This document shows positions 1-4,887 of a stretch of DNA of 8,308 nucleotides, one piece after another. The stretch is from NCBI GenBank assembly GCA_021154985.1, contig JAJNQE010000137.1:1-8308 (forward strand), written 5' to 3'. Below the pieces are notes generated by a model. The model was given only the letters and a program-made list of their open reading frames with translations, was not told the DNA's origin and did not search any database. The position numbers were made by a program, and so were the translations under genes. The DNA comes from Hydrogenophaga sp. (GTDB taxonomy: Bacteria > Pseudomonadota > Gammaproteobacteria > Burkholderiales > Burkholderiaceae_C). The number at the start of each line of letters is the position of its first letter. Positions within the stretch are counted from its first letter, which is position 1.

Positions 1-440
1 GCCAGCGCCACGCGCTGCGCCTGGCCGCCCGAGAGTTGCGAAGGCTTGCGCGCCGAGAGCGAGCCGATGTCGAGCCATTGCAAGGCGCGCTCTACAGCAG
101 CGCGATCCACCGGCAAGCCCGAAGCAAAAAACACCAGTCCCAGGTTGTCCGCCACCGACAGCGCATCGCTCAAGTGCAGCTTCTGCGGCAAAAACCCGAT
201 GTGCCGCGCGCGCCACGCATCGCGCGCGGCAGGCGGGAGCCCACCCACCGACTGCCCGCCCACCACCACGTCGCCCGCCGTGGGCGTGAGCAAACCACTG
301 GCCAAAGCAAGCCAGGTTGATTTGCCGCTGCCCGATGGCCCGCGCAAGAGCAAGGTGCCGCCCTGCGCCACCGACACATCGGCGAAGCGCAGAGGCTCGC
401 TGCGCGGGTAGGCGAAGCACAGACCCTCGGTCTGAATCAT
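1..440 (-). CDS. ABC transporter ATP-binding protein, LolD/MacB type (partial, C-terminus beyond the left edge)
   Basis: This is the N-terminal 146 residues of an ABC ATPase; the rest lies beyond position 1. Read on the minus strand from ATG 440-438, it begins MIQTEGLCFAYP and shows Walker A GPSGSGKST at about residues 34-42, the Q-loop FLPQ at 83-86 and the signature LSGGQAQR at 136-143. Walker B and the H-loop fall outside. The short N-terminus and the style of the motif regions resemble LolD/MacB/FtsE-like ATPases that pair with FtsX-type permeases, so a permease gene is expected next on the left. The start overlaps the zur stop (ATGA, 440-437), so it is probably translationally coupled to zur and under the same zinc control. 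From family knowledge, Zur-controlled operons with a LolD-like ATPase, an FtsX-like permease and a DUF3299 protein are known in Pseudomonas; membership of that group is inference. Confidence is high for the ATPase and low for its substrate. Confidence 0.85.
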   Translation of the reverse strand, partial: MIQTEGLCFAYPRSEPLRFADVSVAQGGTLLLRGPSGSGKSTWLALASGLLTPTAGDVVVGGQSVGGLPPAARDAWRARHIGFLPQKLHLSDALSVADNLGLVFFASGLPVDRAAVERALQWLDIGSLSARKPSQLSGGQAQRVAL

Positions 441-943
441 GCCGCCGGCTCCACGCAGCCCGCGCAGGTGCCGTGGATGGACACGTCCACCCGGTTGCCC
501 TGGTGACCGAGGCGCGCGAGCGCAGCGAACAGGTCGTGCGTCACGGCGCGCGTGGGTTCGCTGGCATCGGTGAGACGGAACTGCCGGTGGCAGGCGTCGC
601 ATTCAAAACGCGGCAGCGCACCCTCCTCCTCACCGTCGGGCATGGGCAACGCCAGGCTGAAGTGCCAGGTGCGTGCGTCGTCGGCCTGGCGCTGCAGCAC
701 GCCGCAGCCAGCCAGGCGGTCGAGCAGCCGGTAAAGCGTGACACGGTTGATGTCCAGGCCGCGCGCGGTCAGCGACGCCAGCGCCTGCGCGTGGGTCAGG
801 CCACCGGGCGGGCGGGCCAGAAACAGGCCGAGCACAGCGCGGGTGGCCAGCGTGCGCCGCAGACCGGCTTTCTCCAACCGCGACTGGATCTCGGGCGGAA
901 CGCCCAGCGGATCTTTCGGTGTGCGTGGGTTCAAGGAACACAT
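437..943 (-). CDS. zur: Fur-family zinc-responsive repressor, Zur-like
   Basis: A 168-residue metal-dependent repressor, probably the zinc sensor that controls the divergent znu operon and its own operon. The N-terminal winged-helix part (about 18-95) contains the recognition-helix region INRVTLYRLLDRL at 65-77, typical of Fur proteins. The C-terminal dimerisation part has two Cys pairs, CDAC (115-118) and CAGC (160-163), which are the structural zinc ligands of the family; IHGTCAGC matches the Zur pattern (AHGLCAAC in E. coli Zur). H94 is a likely regulatory ligand. The His-rich run that usually precedes the first Cys pair is missing and reads LPRFECDAC instead. The ATG at 943 has GGGAG directly against it, too close for a normal ribosome binding site. 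TTG at 934 (codon 4) would have 9-nt spacing, and a leaderless mRNA is also possible. The assignment to Zur rather than Fur rests mainly on the znuCBA neighbour and the Cys pattern. Confidence 0.88.
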   Translation of the reverse strand: MCSLNPRTPKDPLGVPPEIQSRLEKAGLRRTLATRAVLGLFLARPPGGLTHAQALASLTARGLDINRVTLYRLLDRLAGCGVLQRQADDARTWHFSLALPMPDGEEEGALPRFECDACHRQFRLTDASEPTRAVTHDLFAALARLGHQGNRVDVSIHGTCAGCVEPAA

Positions 944-948
944 CTCCC

Positions 949-954
949 ATTATC
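949..954 (-). promoter_or_regulatory. Candidate -10 element for zur
   Basis: Read on the minus strand, 954-949 is GATAAT, a 5/6 match to TATAAT. It overlaps the outer arm of Zur-like box 1 and predicts transcription starting at or next to the zur ATG (943). No good -35 hexamer is visible at 16-18 bp spacing, so this is tentative. Confidence 0.4.
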
Positions 955-971
955 GCAACTTGGTTGCGTTA
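951..971. promoter_or_regulatory. Zur-like operator, box 1
   Basis: A 21-bp imperfect palindrome centred on 961. It contains CGCAAC-TTG-GTTGCG (954-968) with outer TA pairs at 951-952 and 970-971, giving TA-N2-GCAA-N5-TTGC-N2-TA. It ends 8 bp before the zur ATG and overlaps the candidate zur -10. The position between zur and znuC makes Zur the natural ligand; this is inference from position and symmetry. Confidence 0.75.
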
Positions 972-975
972 TGAT
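970..975 (+). promoter_or_regulatory. Candidate -10 element for znuCBA
   Basis: TATGAT matches TATAAT at 5/6 and lies on the right end of box 1, which would predict a start near 982 and a leader of about 35 nt. There is no convincing -35 at 17 bp (CCATTA). Low confidence. Confidence 0.3.
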
Positions 976-981
976 GCCTGT

Positions 982-1002
982 TACCGCAATTCAGTTGCAT
1001 TA
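982..1002. promoter_or_regulatory. Zur-like operator, box 2
   Basis: A second 21-bp palindrome with the same layout as box 1 (TA-N2-GCAA-N5-TTGC-N2-TA), centred on 992, exactly 31 bp from the centre of box 1 (about three helical turns). The right halves of the two boxes are nearly identical, GTTGCGTTAT and GTTGCATTAT. It ends 14 bp before the znuC ATG, so a bound repressor would cover the znu transcription start region. Confidence 0.75.
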
Positions 1003-1016
1003 TCGTTGCCCCAAGG

Positions 1017-1814
1017 ATGTCCGTGCAAGCCCACCCCGAAGCCGCCAGCCGCCCACCGGCCATCGCGCTGCGCAACCTCACGCTGGGCTACGAGCGCCAC
1101 CCGGCCGTGCACCACCTGTCCATCGCCATCGACCCGGGCTCGCTGGTGGCGGTGGTGGGGCCCAACGGGGCGGGCAAGTCCACGCTGGTCAAAGCCCTGG
1201 CTGGCCAGTTGCGCCCGATCGAGGGCTGGGTCGAGGGCCTTGAACATCGCCGCGTGGCCTGGTTGCCGCAACACAGCGGCGTGGACCGCAGCTTTCCCAT
1301 TTCGGTGCAGGAGCTCGTGATGCTCGGGCTCTGGCACGAAGTGGGTGCCCTGGGGCGGTTCACACCGGCGCACCGCGCGGCCTGCCACCAGGCTCTGGGT
1401 GCGGTGGGCCTGCTGGGCTTCGAGCGGCGCAGCATCGACACGCTCTCGGGCGGCCAGATGCAGCGCGCGCTGTTTGCCCGCCTGATCCTGCAGGACGCAC
1501 CCGTGGTGCTGCTCGACGAGCCCTTTGCCGCGGTGGACCAGCGCACCACCGACGACCTGCTGGCCCTGCTGCACCGCTGGCACGCGCAGGGCAAGACCGT
1601 GGTGGCGGTGCTGCACGACCTGTCGCAGGTGCGCGCGCACTTTCCCCAAACCCTTTTGCTGGCGCGCGAGCCGGTGGCCTGGGGTGCCACTGCCGAGGTG
1701 TTGACGCCCACCCACTGGCAACGCGCGTTGAACATGCAGGAACCGTTCGATGAAAACGCACCCCCGTGTGCAGCGGCCACCCTCCACGGTTACCGCCATG
1801 GCGTCTCGCCATGA
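1017..1814 (+). CDS. znuC: Zinc ABC importer, ATP-binding protein ZnuC
   Basis: A 265-residue cytoplasmic ATPase that powers zinc import with ZnuB and ZnuA. All ABC motifs are intact: Walker A GPNGAGKST (48-56), Q-loop LPQ (83-85), signature LSGGQMQR (143-150), Walker B VVLLDEPF (163-170), D-loop AVD (172-174) and H-loop HD (200-201). The sequence around DEPFAAVDQRT is typical of the manganese/zinc/iron (Mnt/Znu) ATPase family. The start is uncertain. ATG 1017 has AAGG directly against it, while GTG 1023 (codon 3) is preceded by AAGGA (1013-1017) at 5-nt spacing, so the real start may be two codons later. The stop overlaps the znuB start (ATGA, 1811-1814), so the two are probably translationally coupled. 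The metal could in principle be manganese, but the adjacent Zur-type regulator and the His-rich ZnuA favour zinc. Confidence 0.93.
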   Translation: MSVQAHPEAASRPPAIALRNLTLGYERHPAVHHLSIAIDPGSLVAVVGPNGAGKSTLVKALAGQLRPIEGWVEGLEHRRVAWLPQHSGVDRSFPISVQELVMLGLWHEVGALGRFTPAHRAACHQALGAVGLLGFERRSIDTLSGGQMQRALFARLILQDAPVVLLDEPFAAVDQRTTDDLLALLHRWHAQGKTVVAVLHDLSQVRAHFPQTLLLAREPVAWGATAEVLTPTHWQRALNMQEPFDENAPPCAAATLHGYRHGVSP

Positions 1815-2719
1815 ACGCGCTGGACCCTTCCGACGCGACCACGCAGCTCCTCTGGGCCCACCTGTGGCTGGGGCCTTTCACCGAGTTCGGCTTCATGCGC
1901 AGCGCCCTGCTGGGTTGCGTGATGCTGGCGGTGAGTGCCGCGCCCGTGGGCGTGTTCCTGATGCTGCGGCGCATGAGCCTCACCGGCGACGCCATGGCCC
2001 ACGCCATCCTGCCGGGCGCGGCCATCGGCTATCTGATCGCCGGGCTTTCGCTCGGCGCCATGACGCTCGGCGGCATCGTCGCCGGGCTGGCGGTGGCGGT
2101 GGGTTCGGGCCTGGTGGCGCGCAACACCGTGCTGCGCGAAGACACCAGCCTGGCCGCGTTCTACCTGCTGTCGCTGGCGCTGGGCGTGCTGATCGTCTCG
2201 GTGCGCGGCAACAGCGTGGATTTGCTGCATGTGCTGTTCGGCACCGTGCTCGCTCTGGACCACGCCGCGCTCACCTTGCTGGGCAGCATTGCGGTGATCA
2301 CCCTGGCGTCGCTGCGCGTGCTCTACCGCCCGCTGGTGCTGGACTGCCTGGACCCGGGCTTCCTGCGCGGCACCAGCCGCTGGAGTCCGGTGGCGCACTA
2401 CGGCTTTCTGGCACTCCTGGTGATCAACCTCGTGGCCGGCTTTCACGCCCTGGGCACGCTCATGTCGGTCGGCATGATGGTGCTGCCCGCCGCCACCGCG
2501 CGCTTCTGGGTGCGCCGCCTGGGCGCCTTGCTGGGCCTGGCCGTGGCGTTCGCCTTGCTGGCCTGTGTGGCCGGCCTGCTGGTCTCTTACCACGCCGACT
2601 GGCCCACCGGGCCGGTGATCGTGCTCAGCCTGGGCACCCTCTACCTCTTCTCCCTGGTGTTCGGGCCACACTGTCTGCTGCGCCACCAGCGCCCCGCTTC
2701 CCTCCACCTCAAAGCCTGA
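1811..2719 (+). CDS. znuB: Zinc ABC importer, membrane permease ZnuB
   Basis: A 302-residue inner-membrane permease of the ABC-3 family (ZnuB/MntB/TroC). It is very hydrophobic, with about seven or eight candidate membrane segments from residue 30 to the C-terminus. The cytoplasmic motif SLTGDAMAHAILPG (56-69) is the family hallmark that contacts the ATPase. Later segments include VLIVSVRGNSVDLLHVLFGT and GTLMSVGMMVLPAATARFW, also characteristic. The start MNALDP at 1811 is preferred over an upstream ATG at 1766 because it overlaps the znuC stop in the usual ATGA arrangement and the extra 15 residues would be hydrophilic and out of character. The gap to znuA is 14 nt. The length is somewhat above the roughly 260 residues common for ZnuB because of an extended N-terminus and a short polar tail. 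Confidence 0.94.
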   Translation: MNALDPSDATTQLLWAHLWLGPFTEFGFMRSALLGCVMLAVSAAPVGVFLMLRRMSLTGDAMAHAILPGAAIGYLIAGLSLGAMTLGGIVAGLAVAVGSGLVARNTVLREDTSLAAFYLLSLALGVLIVSVRGNSVDLLHVLFGTVLALDHAALTLLGSIAVITLASLRVLYRPLVLDCLDPGFLRGTSRWSPVAHYGFLALLVINLVAGFHALGTLMSVGMMVLPAATARFWVRRLGALLGLAVAFALLACVAGLLVSYHADWPTGPVIVLSLGTLYLFSLVFGPHCLLRHQRPASLHLKA

Positions 2720-2733
2720 ACCGAAAGACCCCC

Positions 2734-3678
2734 ATGACCCACGCCTCTCGCCTCCCGCGCCGTGCACTCCTCGCCTTCGCCTCCCTCGCCCTGACTGCGT
2801 TGTCGGCGCAGGCGCAGGCGCAGGCGCCGATCCAGGCCGTGGCCAGCTTCAGCATCCTGGGCGATCTGGTGCGCCAGGTCGGTGGTGATCGGGTCCAGGT
2901 CAACGTGCTGGTCGGCCCCGGCAGCGACGCCCACGTGTTCCAGCCCACGCCCGCGCAAGCCCGGCTGGTGGGCCAGGCGCAGGTGGTGTTCTCCAACGGT
3001 CTGGGCTTTGAGGGCTGGATGAGCCGCCTGCTCAAGACCGCTGGCTACAAGGGCCAGCCAGTGGTGGTCAGCCAGGGCATCCAGCCGATGAAGGAAGTCG
3101 GGCACGACGACAAGAAGGGCCACAAGCACGGCGCCCACGACCACGGCGAGACCGACCCCCACGCCTGGCAGAGCGTGACCAACGCCAAGGTGTTCGTGAA
3201 AAACATCGCCCTGGGCCTGTGCCGTGCGGACGCGGCGGGTTGCAACGTCTACGACCGCAACGCCAAAGCCTATGTGGCCAAGCTCGACGCGCTGGACAGC
3301 GAGATCCGCGCGGCCTGGGCGCCGATCCCGGCCGCACAGCGCAAGGTGATCACCTCGCACGACGCGTTTGGCTACTACGCGCGGGACTTCAACGTGAAGT
3401 TCCTGGCACCGCAAGGCGTGAGCACGGAGAGCGAGGCCTCGGCCAAGGGCGTGGCACGGCTGGTGCGCCAGATCCAGCAGGAGCAGATCAAGGCCCTGTT
3501 TGTCGAAAGCATTTCCGATCCGCGCCTGATCGCGCAGATCGGTCGCGAAACCGGCGTGAAACCTTCGGGTGAGTTGTTCTCCGACTCCCTCTCGGCTGCG
3601 GACGGCGCCGCCCCCACCTACATCGACATGATGCGTTTCAACACGCGCGCACTCACCACCGCCGTGCGCGGCGAGTGA
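2734..3678 (+). CDS. znuA: Zinc ABC importer, periplasmic zinc-binding protein ZnuA
   Basis: A 314-residue cluster A-I metal-binding protein. The N-terminal signal peptide (about 1-27) has an Arg pair at 9-10 and a hydrophobic core, then an AQAQAQA stretch with several possible AxA cleavage sites. The expected metal ligands are H67 (in SDAHVFQPTP), H143 (DPHAW), H209 (TSHDAFGYY) and D284 (LFSDSLS), as in ZnuA/TroA proteins. Just before H143 is a short His/Asp-rich loop with five His (124-137), the zinc-specific feature of ZnuA that distinguishes it from manganese binders. C163 and C170 could form a disulfide. The gene follows znuB by 14 nt with only a weak ribosome binding site (GAAAGA, 2723-2728) and is last in the operon. 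A 6-bp stem spans the stop codon (3668-3685) but has no T-run. Confidence is high for the family and function. Confidence 0.95.
   Translation: MTHASRLPRRALLAFASLALTALSAQAQAQAPIQAVASFSILGDLVRQVGGDRVQVNVLVGPGSDAHVFQPTPAQARLVGQAQVVFSNGLGFEGWMSRLLKTAGYKGQPVVVSQGIQPMKEVGHDDKKGHKHGAHDHGETDPHAWQSVTNAKVFVKNIALGLCRADAAGCNVYDRNAKAYVAKLDALDSEIRAAWAPIPAAQRKVITSHDAFGYYARDFNVKFLAPQGVSTESEASAKGVARLVRQIQQEQIKALFVESISDPRLIAQIGRETGVKPSGELFSDSLSAADGAAPTYIDMMRFNTRALTTAVRGE
2805..2827 (+). repeat. Tandem hexamer GGCGCA in the znuA signal peptide
   Basis: Three perfect copies of GGCGCA followed by GGCGC encode the repeated Ala-Gln of the signal-peptide cleavage region. Slippage would add or remove AQ in frame without disrupting znuA. 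Confidence 0.9.
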
Positions 3679-3739
3679 GCGCCGCCCCCGCTGTCGCCCG
3701 ACGGACTGTGCGGCAGGCGCCGGGCCGGGCGCGCGTGGC

Positions 3740-3745
3740 TACACT
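3740..3745 (+). promoter_or_regulatory. Weak candidate -10 for the EamA-type gene
   Basis: TACACT (4/6 match to TATAAT) lies 30 nt before the TTG start in an otherwise very GC-rich 97-bp gap after znuA. No -35 is recognisable. It is included because this gene reads as a separate unit from znuCBA. Low confidence. Confidence 0.2.
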
Positions 3746-3775
3746 GGCGCCCCACCCAACGCCGCGGACCCACCC

Positions 3776-4645
3776 TTGCCCACCACCCACCTCCTGCTCG
3801 CCCTCTCGGTGGTCTTCGTCTGGGGCACGAACTTCGTGGTGATCCGCTGGGGACTGGACGGCCTGCCGCCGTTCCTGCTCGCCACCCTGCGCTTTGCGCT
3901 CTCCGCCCTGCCCTGGCTGCTGTTCATTCCCCGCCCCACCGCGCCCTGGCGCAAGCTCGCGGCGTTCGGTGTGCTGCTGGGCGTGGGCCAGTTCGGGCTC
4001 TTGTTCCTGGCCATGCGCAGCAGCATTTCGCCGGGTCTGGCCTCGCTGGTGGTGCAGTTGCAGGTGTTCTTCACCATCGGCCTGTCGCTGTGGCTCATGG
4101 GCGAGCGGGTGCGCGGCTTCCAGATCGCGGGCCTGTTGCTGGCGCTCTGCGGCCTGGGCGTGATCGCCGCCAACCTCGACGCCACCGTGACGCTGCTGGG
4201 CATCGGCACCGTGCTCAGCGCGGCGTTCTTCTGGTCGCTGGCCAACCTGGTGGTGAAGTCGCTCGGGCCGGTGAACATGCTGCATTTCATGGTGTGGAGC
4301 AGCGTCTTTGCCGTGCCACCGCTGTTCGCCCTGTCGTGGTTCATCGAAGGGCCCGAGCTCATGCGCTCGGCGGTTGAACAGGCCAGCGGACTCGTCTGGG
4401 CCAGCGTTCTGTGGCAGGCGGTGGGCAACACGCTGTATGGCTACGGCGTGTGGAACTGGCTGCTGGCCCGCCACCCGGCGGCCACGGTGACGCCGATGGC
4501 CCTGCTGATCCCGGTGTTCGGCATGGGGGCGTCGGCCCTGTCGTTGGGCGAACCGCTGCCGGGCTGGAAGCTGGGCGCGGCGGCCTTGGTGCTGCTGGGT
4601 CTGGCCGTGATCGTTCTCTGGCCACGCTGGCGGCCAGGGCGCTAG
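3776..4645 (+). CDS. eamA: EamA-family (DMT superfamily) exporter, cysteine/O-acetylserine exporter-like
   Basis: A 289-residue inner-membrane protein of the drug/metabolite transporter superfamily, made of two EamA halves with about ten membrane helices. The N-terminus, with VVFVWGTNFVVIRWGL at 12-27 and the following LPPFLLATLRF, closely resembles E. coli EamA (VVVVWGLNFVVIKVGL, then MPPLMLAGLRF), an exporter of O-acetylserine and cysteine. The second half carries VTPMALLIPVFGMGASALSLGEPL, the typical end of the repeat. The start is TTG 3776: it places residue 1 exactly where the E. coli protein begins, and no ATG or GTG lies nearby in frame. The ribosome binding site is weak. The gene sits alone between the zinc operon and the nitrogen operon. 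The real substrate is unproven, because DMT exporters are hard to assign by sequence; the gene symbol is used for family resemblance. Confidence 0.85.
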   Translation: MPTTHLLLALSVVFVWGTNFVVIRWGLDGLPPFLLATLRFALSALPWLLFIPRPTAPWRKLAAFGVLLGVGQFGLLFLAMRSSISPGLASLVVQLQVFFTIGLSLWLMGERVRGFQIAGLLLALCGLGVIAANLDATVTLLGIGTVLSAAFFWSLANLVVKSLGPVNMLHFMVWSSVFAVPPLFALSWFIEGPELMRSAVEQASGLVWASVLWQAVGNTLYGYGVWNWLLARHPAATVTPMALLIPVFGMGASALSLGEPLPGWKLGAAALVLLGLAVIVLWPRWRPGR

Positions 4646-4662
4646 CCTTTCCCGGGCAAAAT

Positions 4663-4709
4663 CGCCCCACCCTGGTGCACTCCAAAGTGGTGCGCACCAT
4701 TCAGGGTTA
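4663..4709. promoter_or_regulatory. Cluster of NtrC-like enhancer half-sites
   Basis: Against the NtrC consensus TGCACC-N5-GGTGCA, 4663-4679 reads CGCCCC-ACCCT-GGTGCA (10/12 matches, right half perfect) and 4693-4709 reads CGCACC-ATTCA-GGGTTA (8/12). Their centres are 30 bp apart, about three helical turns. Between them lies TGGTGC abutting GCACCA, a perfect 12-bp palindrome (4688-4699). The cluster is 130-160 bp upstream of the start predicted from the sigma-54 promoter, a normal enhancer distance. The activator is inferred to be NtrC; another enhancer-binding protein is possible. Confidence 0.5.
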
Positions 4710-4745
4710 CCCATGTAGACGCTTCCCGCCCACGAACCCAAAATC

Positions 4746-4753
4746 TGTATACA
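4746..4753. promoter_or_regulatory. TGTATACA palindrome in an AT-rich patch
   Basis: A perfect 8-bp palindrome inside 4740-4770, the only AT-rich patch between the enhancer-like sites and the sigma-54 promoter. TGTATACA cores are common in operators of GntR/FCD-type regulators, so a second regulator may act here; the patch may also just ease DNA bending. No clear IHF consensus was found. The assignment is tentative. Confidence 0.25.
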
Positions 4754-4805
4754 CATTCTGTGTTCAAAAAGCCCACAAGGACCGGTTTCCAAGGGTAAGC
4801 ACCGC

Positions 4806-4821
4806 TGGCACCCTTATTGCT
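4806..4821 (+). promoter_or_regulatory. Sigma-54 (RpoN) promoter of the transporter-deaminase operon
   Basis: TGGCACC-CTTA-TTGCT matches the -24/-12 consensus TGGCACG-N4-TTGCW at every conserved base except the seventh. GG (4807-4808) and GC (4819-4820) have the exact N10 spacing, and the preceding base is C. It predicts transcription from about 4832 and a leader of about 56 nt before the ATG at 4888. Sigma-54 promoters need an enhancer-binding activator, which fits the half-sites upstream. Confidence 0.85.
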
Positions 4822-4836
4822 GATGCAGAAACATGC

Positions 4837-4850
4837 TTGGGCGCTCCCAA
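4837..4850 (+). other. Small hairpin in the 5' leader
   Basis: TTGGG-CGCT-CCCAA forms a perfect 5-bp stem with a 4-nt loop, starting about 5 nt after the predicted sigma-54 start. It could stabilise the 5' end of the mRNA; no other role is evident. The rest of the leader runs to a good ribosome binding site (AGGAG, 4878-4882). Confidence 0.4.
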
Positions 4851-4887
4851 CGCGGACCCTTGCAAACCCTCACCCACAGGAGAACCC

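Noticed and set aside
1750..2733. A plus-strand open frame of about 980 bases that runs uninterrupted into znuA and could suggest a much longer fusion protein.
   Set aside because: It lies out of frame over znuB, its translation is Arg/Ala/Gly-rich without domains, and the real ZnuA begins with a clear signal peptide at 2734.
3668..3685. Stem GCGGCG-AGTGAG-CGCCGC across the znuA stop as a terminator.
   Set aside because: Only 6 bp and no T-run follows; it may be incidental in GC-rich DNA.
4676..4694. TGCACT-N6-TGGTGCG as the main NtrC site.
   Set aside because: The spacing between GCAC and GTGC is 9 nt, two more than in the NtrC consensus, so I prefer the sites at 4663-4679 and 4693-4709.
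3653..4792. A long minus-strand open frame opposite the EamA-type gene.
   Set aside because: Its translation is rich in Gln, His, Arg and Glu with no recognisable domain, as expected for the antisense of a hydrophobic GC-rich gene; the plus-strand EamA protein is convincing.
4771..4862. TPP riboswitch upstream of the NMT1/ThiY-like gene.
   Set aside because: The conserved CUGAGA and the ACCUGAU...GGUAAUACC core are absent, and the stretch contains a sigma-54 promoter instead.
4411..4887. An open frame upstream of and in frame with the binding-protein gene that would give a 502-residue protein.
   Set aside because: The first part is an off-frame reading of the EamA gene and of non-coding DNA; the signal peptide and AGGAG ribosome binding site fix the start at 4888.
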